In this document: positions 33,900 through 44,940 of the stretch, one piece after another
How positions within the stretch are numbered: position 1 is the stretch's first letter
How the letters are laid out: each line of letters opens with the position of its first letter
Source of the DNA: Ampelomyces quisqualis
Lineage: Eukaryota; Ascomycota; Dothideomycetes; Pleosporales; Phaeosphaeriaceae
Reading direction: 5' to 3'
Length of the DNA: 64,000 nucleotides
NCBI GenBank assembly: GCA_018398575.1
Contig: JAGTXZ010000018.1
Span: forward strand, 2,852,001 to 2,916,000
The notes under the pieces: model-generated
Databases searched by the model: none
What the model was told of the DNA's origin: nothing
The model's input: only the letters and a program-made list of their open reading frames with translations
Made by a program: the position numbers and the translations under genes

Positions 33900-36240
33900 T
33901 TAAGCCTACATTATCTAGTTTATAGATAAGTTAAAGTCTAACGCCTAACTAGTAATATAGTTGTGCCTAGACTATTGCAGAATGTGTTAAGGTTTGCAAA
34001 CATAAGGCATTGTTTCTACATTTAACACTATAACAACTTACTATATAAGCTACCAGAGCCTTTCGCTACTATATGCAACCAAATAATGTAACTAATATCC
34101 TCCTAACAACGCAAGAATACCTAGACAGTAATAAAACCAAATATACTAGCTATAACTACGCGCACAATAGGCGTCTGCAATAGGAAACTCTTAAGGCAGC
34201 TCTAAATAACTAGTATATAGAGTTACAGGCAGCCTGCGTTAATGTTACTAATAATATAATTTGCAAAACTGCACGTTAACTTTGGCGACAGCTACCCAAA
34301 TATAACAGCCGCAAAATACCAGAGTTTAATAACAGATAGCTTACTATATATAAATAACAACACAGCGTGTAGTTACATAAACAGTTTGCAAAAACAGTAG
34401 GTAACTATAGCAGTATAATAGTTAAGGATACCAAGCTTACAATAGAAGAGATTTGTGACGTAGTAAGTAGATACGCGCCTAAGGATTTATACAATATAGA
34501 TAAGGCTAGTATATACTAGAAACACTTGCCCCAATACACGTTAGCAGACAATCCAGGAGCTAGACCTAGACTAGATAGAGAGCATATAACTAGTGTGCTA
34601 TACACAAACGTAGATAGCTTAGACTAAGTGCCTCTATAGTTTATAGGATCCTTAAACCACACAACTTGTATAGATAGTAAGAAGAACCTAAACATCTACA
34701 GTCTTGGTTGTGTCTATCAGAACAATAATTCTACCTAGATAGATACTAACATTATACTAGAATAGCTAAAATAGTTTAATAACTACATAAACAGATAAGT
34801 ATTGTTGCTGATTAATAGGTTCCTGCCTTACAAACACGTAGTAGCTAAGCTTCAGATAAGCTACTAATTGCTGCGGAACGTTTAGTATGTATAGTGTTAA
34901 TGTACTGTAGGCTTATTATAGTAATAGAGGTTACAATGCTTACTAATATAATAGAGTTATGTTCCTGCCTGCAGGTAGTATAATATTATACCAACCAATA
35001 GACTAAGGTATTACCCGCGCATAGAAGGCTAAAGTCTACGCCTATTTCCTACACTTTACAGTAGAGAAAAGCATAATAGGTAAATATTCTACCAAGACAA
35101 TAGATGTTATCTACGCTATTTGCTAAGGATGTTGCATGTAGTATAACAAGATAAGAGCTAAGACTATATGCAGTAGCTAGCAGATCTTAATATATCTAAA
35201 CATGTACTACAGCCTACAGCTATGTATAGCTAACTTCTAAGAGACCTACTACAAGCTTAACAATTTAGTTAACTAGCTTAAAGACATACGCGTTGTTAAT
35301 AGTATAGACGTTAGAAGCTTTATTAAGTTACCTAAAGAGCGCAATCCTAACTACAAAGATCTAGCCTACCTCTTAGACTATATTGTCGCGATATACAGCC
35401 TAAACAAGATAGAGAAGAACTGTAAGGTACTGTTGCTTCCTAGACTATTACACCGCAAAGCAACAGATATAATAGATTAACTACAGGTGTATGTAAGTTA
35501 GCAAGAGTTTACTACAAACAATAGGCAATATATTAATAAGCTAGGAGCACTGCAACAGGCAACTATAAAATAGATAGCTATAGAGCTGCAAGACAGACGC
35601 CAAAAAGATATACGCAACTAGGTAGTAAGACTGCGCTAATATAAACATAAGAATGCTATATACCTAAAATAAGACAACACTAGGCTGTCTGCGAGCGTAA
35701 AAACTAAGAGCAATGTTATAGTATAGTTACAGTTAGAAAAGCGTAACAATACTATACTTAACTAGAACAAGAATAGCTATTGCACAAATCATCTTATAGG
35801 GCCTGCAATCTCTAGTATTTTGGCCAGCGCATTAACCAAAATAACCAGACAACATTAGCCTAGTAAACACCAAAATTGAAGAATAATTACTTAGTACCAA
35901 CTATATTTAGCTAAAGACTAGATTAATAATCTAAAGTAGTAGTACACAATCTATGCAACCAAAAGAGCAGGGTTGTTAAGAAATTATGCACGCACAGTAA
36001 CATCTAGGCAGGACAGCAGCGTAGGAAGTTAAGCACCCTAGCATACTAGCACTAAGCAGAGACACTATACTGCAAGACATGTTAATAAGAGACAAGGCTA
36101 TTATACAAGAATACAAGACAACAGACAATAACAGTATTCTTTATAAGATACTGCGTACTGCACAATTTGCAACATTAGTTACTAATGCTAAGAGAAAACA
36201 CCTAAACAAAGGAATACTACTATATTAATAGTGAACTTAG
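33900..36240 (+). pseudogene. pogo/Tigger-type DDE transposase-like gene in D, with an intron
   Basis: N-terminal DNA-binding part: S-N-K-T-K-Y and a CENP-B-like helix-turn-helix region with IPEFNNR and LHKQFAKTVGNYS (34080-34410). Catalytic domain: Y-N-I-D-K-A-S with Asp codon 34499-34501, then RPRLDREHITSVLYTNVD, FIGSLNH and LNIYSLGCVYQNNNST. The second Asp position reads L-L-L-I-N-R-F (Asn codon 34814-34816, normally Asp). The third is Y-Q-P-I-D-*-G-I-T with Asp at 35001-35003. An intron at 34885-34954 must be removed to bring the last two into frame with normal spacing. A helical tail runs to about 35800, and another plus-strand tract lies at 36000-36240. This could be D's own second gene, or a separate transposon inserted in D. 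Confidence 0.75.
34885..34954 (+). other. Spliceosomal intron in the pogo-type gene of D
   Basis: 70 bp with GTATGT at the 5' end, branch-point-like CTTACTAAT 18-20 bases from the end and ATAG at the 3' end. Removal joins the codons so that the frame reads N-V-*-V-M-F-L-P-A-G-S and leads directly into Y-Q-P-I-D. The second-to-third Asp distance becomes 39 codons instead of 62. Confidence 0.75.
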
Positions 36241-36630
36241 CGTTAAAAAGAGGAAACTAATCTCCTTACAAACAAATCTATAGAACGTAAGGCAGAATCA
36301 TCTAGTCAAAAACACAAACGTCTTAAACTAACGTTAAAATGTATAACAGAAGTAGGCTGCTGTACACTTCCTTGCTAGCCGCGAGCTGCGTGCACTGTAG
36401 AGATCTGTTAACTACTGTCTACACTAATAGCACACAGTCTAGGGCGTTAGATACACTAACAGATAATATAGAATTATAATAGAACAACATAGTGCAAAGG
36501 AATAGAAGGTAACAGATAGCTTCCCTTGCTAACAGGACTGCAGACGCATAAAAAACTTCCCTATAATTCTACGTAAACTGCTAGACGCTAGCATATAACT
36601 TAAATATTCCAACGCAGCCTTATTACGTAA
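36240..36630. other. Spacer in D between pogo-type gene and 171-bp repeats
   Basis: No sustained frame and no motif seen. It is rich in aca/caa on the plus strand. Confidence 0.3.
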
Positions 36631-36970
36631 CCTGTCTACTGTAATAGCACTAGTAGGTTTAGCTAAGTTTGCCTGCTAGACTAAAGAGAGTGCTACTAAC
36701 ACAATATACAAGAGGTAAGTTACCTATATTATAATACAAAAATATAGGAGGTAAGAATTTTACTTAGTGCTATATAGTGTCCTATAGTACTGTATAGTAG
36801 ACCTGTCTACTGCAATAGCACTAGTAGGTTTGGCTAAGTTTGCTTACTAGACTAAAGAGAGTGCTACTACTACAATATACAAGAGGTAAGTTACCTACAC
36901 TATAATACAAAAAACTAAGAAGTAAGAATTTTGCTTAGTGCTATATAGTGCTATATAGTACTGTATAGTG
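36631..36970. repeat. Tandem duplication in D: 2 copies, period 171 bp
   Basis: CCTGTCTACTG(T/C)AATAGCACT starts units at 36631 and 36802. The two copies are nearly identical, including CTAAAGAGAGTGCTACTA and AAGAATTTT(A/G)CTTAGTGC. Confidence 0.9.
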
Positions 36971-37429
36971 CTACACTAAGAATAACACGCAGTAAGAGGC
37001 GCCCCCCTAAAATATACCTTTACTTACCTTAAAGACACAACATAACGCGTTGGCGCCAGGTAAGAGGCTATATAATGCTAGGATAAAACCCTGCTTACTT
37101 TTACCTACACCTATAATTTAACCTACTGCTATAACTATATAATACTGCGTTGCTACTACAAACGCACTATAACTACACAACAACAATAATAGTGCTGCGA
37201 CGCAAATATACGTAATTTTCTACGTTACGTTTACTACACTACGCTGTACATTACAACACTGTTACAAGTAAGTATATAACACAAGTACACCTACACACGC
37301 TAACTAAGCTGTAGCTATTCTACTATCCTTGCACCTGCCTATACTGTTCTTAACTGTTACGCGTAATATATTATATAATACGCGTGTTATAGAATTGCAA
37401 TAATAAGTATAAGTAGCAGCTACCTTAAT

Positions 37430-38290
37430 TAAATAAATAGTATATAAGCAATACAAAGACAACAACTACTAACAACGTATTATAGGCGATTGTAAGAATA
37501 GGCTACAATATCAATATAGCAGACTAGCGCATATAGGTTAAAGAGATAACAGATTTTATCTAGTACAAGAACATATATAACAAGATCAAACAGGTATACC
37601 TACAGGCTAACTACCTAAAGACAATACGCAGCCTAACAACAGATAAATAGCTTAAGTATACTACATGCCCCTAACTAACTAATAGTAGTATACCAAGGGA
37701 ATTCTATAAGGCAACAGCTAGCGCTATATAGAAGAAGATAATATTAGAAATTTAAGACTATAGCAACAAAGTTAAAGCCAAACACACAGAAAGATAGCTA
37801 ACGCCTGCAAACTTAGAACCAGAACGCACGCAGTTAGCATTAGTAGTCTTAAGTTCTTCTACTGCTTTAGTGACCTAGCTAATAGGCCTTACTATAATAA
37901 TAACCAAACTGTTACTTAATAACGTTAATATCTATATTATAGACAGCGTACATTGTTAAACTACCTGGACCTTCCTGCTTTCAAGGCTAATAACAGCTAC
38001 ACGTTAACAGTAGCTTAAAGACAGCAACTTTAAGATAAAGCTATAACATCTCAAATACAGTGCACTTGTCAAACATCTGTTATAACTAAAATTTATAGAC
38101 TAGTACACAGTTAGGACTTTAAAGATATTTAACGCGTTAGCGCTACGCCTAATTACTAATAATAATAATCTAGCTGTAACTATTAACTTACACGTTAAGA
38201 TAAGAAGCCTTAAGGGCGTTACAATCAAATGCTAGACCCTAGTACAAGATAAAGTCAAGCCTAGTAGTAATACAACCCAGAACAGTATAT
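37430..38290 (+). pseudogene. Coding-like tract upstream of the SNF2-like gene, unrecognised
   Basis: The plus strand reads through stops with a consistent frame, including KNRLQYQYSRLAH, PREFYKATASAI and PANLEPERTQLALVVLSS. It could be the N-terminal exon of the helicase gene or a separate small gene. No family recognised. Confidence 0.4.
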
Positions 38291-41200
38291 AAATAATAAC
38301 AGCTAACTATATAATATAGTGCACTTTACTTTAGGCAGCAATAGTAACATTATAAACCTAGTAGGTGCTACTAGAGACAAGAGGCAAAGGCGCTTCCGCT
38401 TAGAGCTTAATAACAACACTAAAGACAATAACTGCAAATAACAAAAGACAACAAGAGCGCCAGTAGACCTAGCCTGCAAACTATTAATAGGACTCAAAGC
38501 AAATGGTAGCAAACGCTTTGACAGACAGAGCAGGGGCGAGAAGAAGAAGGATAACAGCCCAGACATACGCATTAAGACTCTAACTACTAAAATCAAGCGC
38601 CTAGAAGAGCAGAATAACAGCACTATAAAGAAAGTAGAGGGAAGCGGAGATAAAGATGCTGCGCGAACACAAAACAACGCGATATCTACGCTAATTACTA
38701 CACCTAGACAGAAACGCAAGGGTGCTATAAGGAAATAACAGAGGTTGCTAGAGGAAGATACCTACTCTAGCAGCAAAGAAGAATAAGAAGAGTATAATAA
38801 AGGTAACAGGGATAAGAATAAAGAGCTCTAGTTAGCAAAACAACTTGCGTTAGAAAAAAGGCTGCAGCTTCAAGCCCTACTAAACGTAAGGTAAGTGCAC
38901 TATAAAGAGCCTATAACTATAATCTACGCAACTAATACGCAAGACAGGACAGCAGATAAACTGCAAGCTTAAATTAGAGTAGCGATAGAACACTGCCAAG
39001 AGAATAAATAGCAGGAAGCGGCCAACTTCTTTAGATTCCTACTAGAAGACTTTAAGGATAACGCGCCTATAATACTACATTTATTATAGGAACTAACAGT
39101 CCCATTTATAGTATACTAACTAACAGAGGCCTATATACTTTATAAAAAAGAGCTATCTTTAGACAATAGCGGCATATTTAGGAACATAATAGGTATAGAG
39201 AAAACAAGATTAGCTATACTTATAATAATTATAGGGCATGCGCACTTTAAGAACTAGACTAAAGTGTAAGAGGACTAATTAAAGAATAAAACTAGTTAAT
39301 ATAGGGCCAAAGACAACAGTTAAGAATAGTGCCCTACAACAGACTAATAGACATTCCTATATATATGCGAAAAAAACCCTTTAATGCCAGAAGAGCTATA
39401 GTTAGCAGTATTTATAGTAAGCAGATAGGGCTGCGCACTAGCTGCATAGAAGGCCAAAATTATTACTATAGGCCTCTGCAAATCTAAATAGTGCAACCCA
39501 AAAGACCCCCTTGCGCTCTGTATCTGCTTTATAGACAACACCCCTCTATAGAGCATAGGCGCACTAATAGTAGACAAAGAAATAGAGATAAGGATTAATC
39601 TGCAAGTTAAACAGCACCTTGCGGCGTTTAACCAAAACGTCCTACTGCGTGAATTTACAAAGGATAGTAAGAAGTATGTAAAGACAGTTCTATAGTACAT
39701 CTAAGAACGCTACATACCAAAAGTCTACCCAAGTGTAACTGCGCACTGTCTAGCACTATCTACTAGCCAATTTATAATTGTATGCAGCTACACAACATTA
39801 GTAAAACGCGTACTTAATAAATACTAAACTATAAGACTTATAACTACACGCGAAATATTATTAAGAGGTAGCAAAGTAAGCGTAATAGACGCCTTTAATA
39901 TTCCTAGCTACGTAGTAATATAGGGACGTATTATCTTTAACAAGTTCTATAACTACAAATCTAAGAATACTATTATAGGTAACTTGTATAAGACTATTTA
40001 AGTCAAGAACCATAGTTATTAGTAGAAGGCCTAGGCCCTCTTAGGTACACTAATAGAGAAGGGTCTCTACAAGATACTTATTTTTATCTCCCTAGCGCTT
40101 AGTAGACTGTAAGACAATAAGAACTTCTTAAACTAGCACTATCTTACAGGCAAGAAGGACAATATAGACAGTTCTAAACTGTTTACTGCTGCTAACCCTG
40201 TGTACGCAAGCATTAAGAAAATTATAGATACAAGAGGGATAAGAAAGATGTTAGGCCTAGTTATAGCAAAGGGCTAGGACACCTGCTTATCTAAGGTACA
40301 AGAAGGAGTTAAAAACGTGCTTAATTCTCCCAAGTATATAGTGCTTATAGCGTTAGAAGAGAAGATTGCAGCAAGGTTTATGCTGCGTTAAACTCTAGTT
40401 ACGCGAGACCTATAGGGCTAGAAGATTTTGGGCATTAAGGGCAACTTCCTAATGTTCTACTAGCTATGCTAAACAGATAACTTCCAATTGCTTATAGCTA
40501 ACGCAATAACAAGATGCAAGATAGTACTATAATAAGAAGGGCTAAACAGCGCAGAAGCTAAGAGCGTATGTATATTTAACTGCGCTAAGATGCAGAGCAT
40601 TGTAATATTCCTAATACTAGCCTAGCTTAAGGCTGCGCTGTTTAAAAGTAAAGAAAGTAAGAAAACTAAGCAGTTTACATTAACGCATATTCAACAGCAC
40701 TTCTAGCAGCTAGACAAAGAAATGTTTGCTAACAACCTTAACTTGCTACTTGCATATAGTGCAAAGTACAAGGCAATTAAGCTAGAGGCCAAGAGGACCT
40801 ATGTTAAAACCAGACCTAATCCTAATTGGAGGGGCCTAGCAGATAATTAAACAGTACTACGCAACGTTTAGGCCAAAATCCTTATTAGCTTATACAAACT
40901 ATGTGTGCAACTGGTGCTCTAAATAGAGCTTTGAAAAAAATTTGGCGAAGATGTAGTTCTTCTGCTAAGAAGAGGAATGCTAAAGTCTAAAATAGACGCT
41001 ATGTTAGCAAAATAGAGGGACCTAGACTTAACATTTATTTTGGTAGCGTTAATAGCGTTTGCAGAAGCTATTACGCTAATTAAGGCAAATAAGGTTATAA
41101 TTGTAGAGCCTTAAGACAAACAGAGTACCTAAGACCAATTTATGTTTAGGGTATATTAACTAGGCTAGCTGGTAGACGTATACAAGGGCATTATTCTGTA

Positions 41201-41400
41201 CAACCTAAAAAGCAATCTAGAAACAAAAGTTCTAAAGAAGTAGAACGTAAAGATATTGTTGCGCAGTAGTCTGCAAAGTGTAACAACAGAAGGAGGAGAG
41301 ATTAAGTAGGATTATAACAAGGAAATCCCTATAAAGCTTAAGGGGCTAGTGTAAATCAGGTAAATTAAGCAGTAGAACTGCAGAGTACAGTACACTACTG
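38290..41400 (+). pseudogene. SNF2-like helicase gene in element D (decayed)
   Basis: Long plus-strand protein. An N-terminal charged region (38310-38900) includes RRFRLELNNNTKDNN, KRFDRQSRGEKKKDN and IKTLTTKIKRLEEQNNSTIKK, probably a coiled coil. Helicase motif I is G-I-E-K-T at 39192-39206 (normally G-x-G-K-T). Motif II is I-I-F-N-K-F-Y at 39939-39950 (D-E-x-H class, three positions changed as RIP predicts). Motif III is A-L-L-G-T-L-I-E-K-G-L-Y near 40040. A motif VI-like F-R-V-Y-*-L-G-* at 41148-41168 is preceded by V-I-I-V-E-P and followed by S-N-L-E-T-K-V-L-K-K. This order and these neighbours are typical of SNF2/Swi2 ATPases. On both strands Gly, Asp and Glu losses fit G-to-A change. 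The minus-strand open stretches at 38303-38719 and 39344-39700 are shadows of this gene. Confidence 0.75.
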
Positions 41401-41780
41401 TGCAAAGCTGTAGGATAAAAAACGCTTAAGTAGATACGTAGCCTAGTCCTAAGAGCACAAGAATGCAAAAAGTATTGCGAAAGAAGTATATACGTAGACG
41501 TAACGCGAAATTAATTTAAAGTGCAAGGATAGTGTAGATTTGTAGCAAAACCCAAACTAAGTAACAGCGCTATTAAAGGAATTGCCTTAGACTTAAACTA
41601 CAGTTAGGCACAGTTAAGAACAGGCTGCCAACTAGTAACACAGTTGTGCAGACAGTGCAAAGCTATGTTAAACACAAGAACTACAAACTATTTTGCAAAA
41701 GGGTTCTACAAACTAGGCTACTAATAATAGTATACCAGGCATTGCTGTTATTGCTTAGCACAGCAGAGTATAGTCAAGAA
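41400..41780 (+). other. D right flank between helicase gene and right terminus
   Basis: Plus-strand sequence still partly coding-like just after the helicase (basic, R-K-K-Y-I-R-R-R near 41480) and then without a frame. Nothing further recognised. Confidence 0.35.
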
Positions 41781-41860
41781 CTGTCTGGTAGCTAGCGGTA
41801 CGGTTGTGTTAACAGTGTTGCTAATATTATAGATGTTGCCAACGTTGTGTTTTTCTAACG
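41781..41860 (-). repeat. Right end of D: TIR and subterminal repeats
   Basis: Contains TGTCTGGTAG at 41782-41791 (inverted copy of the left subterminal 10-mer), a GGTAGCTAGCGGTAC partial palindrome comparable to the left 14-bp palindrome, two GTGTTGC/TGTTGCC motifs like the left 9-mers, and the terminal GTTTTTCTAACG. Confidence 0.75.
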
Positions 41861-41862
41861 CA

Positions 41863-42149
41863 GGTAGGTATAGCTATTAGAATTAAATTGGATACGTATT
41901 AGAGGCATATAGGAGTGCGTATTGTATTAGAGATTCTAAATTGGCTATATACCTATAGGTCTTGTACAAAAGAATAAGAGAAACTTATCCTCTATCTATG
42001 CTATAGGCTTATATTTATAGTAGGCGTAGCAGCTAAGTTAGAGCGCTATTAAAGCGCTTTTGGTTCTAATCTACTAGCTCCCTACATAATCTGTTACTAA
42101 GCCTTTATAAGGTATTGGATGTAATATGTGTTTACATGTGCTTGTTACA
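41863..42149 (-). repeat. 5' LTR of copy C, remaining 287 bp after element D
   Basis: Resumes the reverse-oriented LTR at GGTAGGTATAGC and ends CTTGTTACA. It is followed by the 5-bp duplication ataag and the continuation of the copy A RT. Confidence 0.93.
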
Positions 42150-42154
42150 ATAAG

Positions 42155-44925
42155 CTGCTATTACGCCCCTCTAAAGCTAAGATCTTTACTAAGTTTAACA
42201 TCTAGGCTGCTTTTAACAAAATTTATATAGATCCTAACTCTAAAGAGTATACTACCTTTTGGACCTGTTATAGTATATATAAGTGTAAGGTTTTCTCTTT
42301 TGGCTTATATAATAGGCTAGCTACGTATCAACGCTATATAAATAATATACTAATTAATTATCTTAACAATTTCTGCATTACGTATCTTAATAACATCCTA
42401 ATCTACTTAGAGGATATAAACTTATATTAGGAACACGTCTAAAAGGTCCTAGAGCGCCTACGTACTATAGAACTCTAAGTAGACATTTAGAAGAGTAAAT
42501 TCCATGTAACCTATACAAAGTATCTAGGTTACGTTTTAACAAACTAGGGCACTAAAGTTAACCCTAACAAGGTAAAAGTACTCTAAAACTAGGCTAAACC
42601 TACTATAGTTACTAGCGTTAAGTTATTTCTTAGTTTTGCTAGTTTCTATTAACAATTTATTAAGGATTTCTTCTGTGTAGCCAAACTAATTATAAAACTT
42701 TAAAGTCCCTCTACACTATTTAAATAGACTATAGACTACTAACAGGCTTTTAATTAGATTAAAGCCTTACTCCTAGCTATTTCTATACTATCTTATTTCT
42801 ATCCTAAGTATAACACAAAGTTAGAAACTAACGCGTTAGATAGAGTAATAGCAGGAGTACTCTCCTAGAAGCACCCTAACAACAAGTAGTATCCTATAGC
42901 CTTCTATAGTTACGCCCTATCTAGGGCTAAGCTTAATTAGAAAATACATAACAAAGAACTTTTTACTATTCTAAAAGCGTTTAAGAAGTAGAGAGCTAAA
43001 CTTACCTCTATATAGAGTTAAATCCAGATATATTTAGATTACTACTCCTTAGAATACTTTATAACTACTAAGGTTCTTAATACACGTTAAGCACAATAGG
43101 CAGAGATTATTACCTCTTTTAATTTCTGCATTAAGTACACGCCTAGCAAGCTTAACAAGTAAGCTAATATCCTAAGCCAAAGGGAACAGAACGTTAGTAA
43201 GGTTAAGGCTGCCTAATAAGACAACAGATTCTGTATACTTCTAGAACCTAAACGCCTAAACCCCTAGGTTAACTCTAAACTGGCTTAGAACTACGTTTAT
43301 AACTAGCTAGAGGTTAATATTTTAGCTATTTTAGTCTAATCTATTAGTGCCCCCCTAAACCTTAACTTATTAGAACTAATTAAAGCTCTACTAGTAGAGA
43401 ATTACTACTCCTTTAAGGAAGAGCGTCTTAAGCTACTACAGCTATATTATATCTAAGAAGGACTACTACTTTATTACTTACGCCTTTATATACCTAGAGA
43501 TTCCCTCTTATATACCTAACTAATTAGAAAAGCTTACAATTAGGTATCTACTACCTACCCTAGCGCTATAAAGACATATTAGCTTCTAGCTTAGTAATAC
43601 TACTAGAAAGGCATAGAGGCTATATGCAAACGCTATGTACAAAACTGCGTTTCCTGTTAAAGATCCTATCTAAGACAGCTCTAATCCTAAGGGTTCCTCT
43701 ATCTATTACTAATTCCTAACAGGCCTATACAGTATTTTTGTATAGATTTTAAGACATTTCTAACTAATTAGTATAGCTATAATTAAATTATAGTTATTAT
43801 TAATTGCCTATTAAAGTAAGCTATCTCTATCTTGTGTTACAAGACTATTAACGCCTAGGAAATAGCTTATTTGTTTATCCAATAGGTATACTAATTTAGC
43901 TATACGCCTAAAAGTATAGTATCTAACTGCAGCCTCTAGTTTGTGTCCTAATTCTAGTCTAAGTTCTACAAGATCCTAGGCGTGCAAATTAAGCTTTCTA
44001 CAGCCTACTATAAACAAACTAATAGATAAACTAAGATTATAAACAAGTATATTAATTAACAATTAAAGCTCTTTATATCCTACTACTAGGACAACTAGAG
44101 TAACCTTTTACTAATAATTAATTAAGCTTAAGCTACACTGCTGCACTCTGCAATTAGTATAGCGCTGTACTAGCTCCTGTTTAGATCTAAACTACAATAA
44201 AGCTAGAATTAGGCACTATCCTCTTTGAAACACAAAGATATAAATGTTAAGAATACCTTAAGCTTAGCTACCTATATGCATGCAGCCTAGCGCACAGCTA
44301 AAGATAATATAGAAAAGGCGTAGTAATAGATAGCTACTAAGGTAAACAAATATTGTTAACCTGTTAACTAGGCAGTAGGTAACAAGGTTTACCTCTTAAC
44401 CTAAAACCTATCTATTACCTACCTAAGTTACAAACTTACTAAATTATAGAAAGGCCTCTTTAAAGTTCTAGAACAAGTTAGCTATTTATTTTAACTAAAG
44501 CTACCTAAAGAATCTAAGATCTATAACGTGTTTACTCTAGATGTCCTCTATAAGGACCTTAATAACCTCCTGCCTAGTTAGCTAAGCCTAAACCTATCTA
44601 GCATCCTAATTTAAGGCGTTAAAGAATAGGAAGTTAAAGAGATCCTAGCTAGCAAGCTATACTACTCTATCCTAAAGTATTATGTAAAATAGGTAGGCTA
44701 TAATCCTAACCCTACCTAGTACAATGCCTTAAACTTTATAGGCGCTCTATATATATTGTAAGCGTTCTATAAACACTATCTAAAACAGCTAGGACTTTTA
44801 CAAGCGTTAGCTAAGTAGATTACAGTATAGAAAAAAGAAGTTAAAGATCTTATAGCATTATAAGACAATTATATTAGGGAAATTAAACTTAATATTGCAA
44901 CTACTACACTAGTAGGTAATAGCTA
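42155..44925 (+). pseudogene. pol: pol of chromovirus copy A, RT palm to chromodomain (decayed)
   Basis: Continues the RT domain after copy C. The active site is Y-L-N-N at 42383-42394, both Asp lost. RNase H spans about 42819-43199 (L-E-T-N-A-L-D-R; the catalytic Asp is Asn) with a Y-S-L-E-Y-F block. The integrase spans about 43519-44069, with the HHCC finger (C-x-x-C kept near 43650), I-D-F-K-T-F and a Q-T-N-R-Q-T-K-I-I-N-K block where Asp, Gly and Glu are replaced. The chromodomain spans about 44612-44753, with E-V-K-E-I-L-A-S-K-L-Y and V-G-Y-N-P-N-P. The frame ends near 44925, next to the end of the convergent antisense ORF. Confidence 0.87.
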
Positions 44926-44940
44926 TTAATAATAGGAGTC

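Larger units (their letters stand above)
23112..41860. mobile_element. Element D: 18.7-kb DNA transposon with Plavaka/KDZ-like, pogo-like and SNF2-like genes
   Basis: The insertion splits the C 5' LTR cleanly. Outer ends are CGTTAGGAAAAA on the left and, in reverse complement, CGTTAGAAAAAC on the right. The 10-mer CTACCAGACA at 23184-23193 recurs inverted at 41782-41791, 72 and 69 bp from the two ends, which argues that both ends belong to one element. The target duplication is CA (2 bp), or AACGCA (6 bp) if the last four right-end bases are counted as target; the first fits the inverted repeats better. Contents: a Plavaka/KDZ-type transposase (minus), unrecognised minus-strand tracts, a pogo-type DDE gene (plus), an SNF2-like helicase gene (plus) and five tandem arrays. 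Two-to-three-base duplications are known for CACTA-type elements, which is compatible. Confidence 0.8.
16303..42149 (-). mobile_element. Element C: chromovirus copy, minus strand, inserted in the RT of copy A
   Basis: 3' LTR at 16303-16601, interior 16602-23099, 5' LTR at 23100-23111 continued at 41863-42149 after element D. The 5-bp target duplication is ataag (16298-16302 and 42150-42154). Without D and its 2-bp duplication the element is 7,096 bp with a 6,498-bp interior, the same as copy E. Gene order on the minus strand equals that of A: gag 21586-22856, pol 17630-21516, antisense ORF 16925-17614 on the plus strand. It is a member of the same family inserted into the RT of an older relative. 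The copy is dead from RIP. Confidence 0.93.

Noticed and set aside
38303..39700. Minus-strand open frames of 138 and 118 codons
   Set aside because: The plus strand here is the charged N-terminal region and early helicase part of the SNF2-like gene. Lys/Glu-rich coding leaves the opposite strand stop-poor and Leu/Ser-rich.
23112..41860. Helitron or Maverick/Polinton identity for element D
   Set aside because: No Rep/HUH, PIF1-type helicase, protein-primed polymerase or packaging ATPase motif is seen. D has flush terminal inverted repeats and a Plavaka/KDZ-type transposase.
23112..41860. Starship-type giant element for D
   Set aside because: No tyrosine recombinase (DUF3435-like) gene at either end; termini are inverted repeats with transposase of another class.
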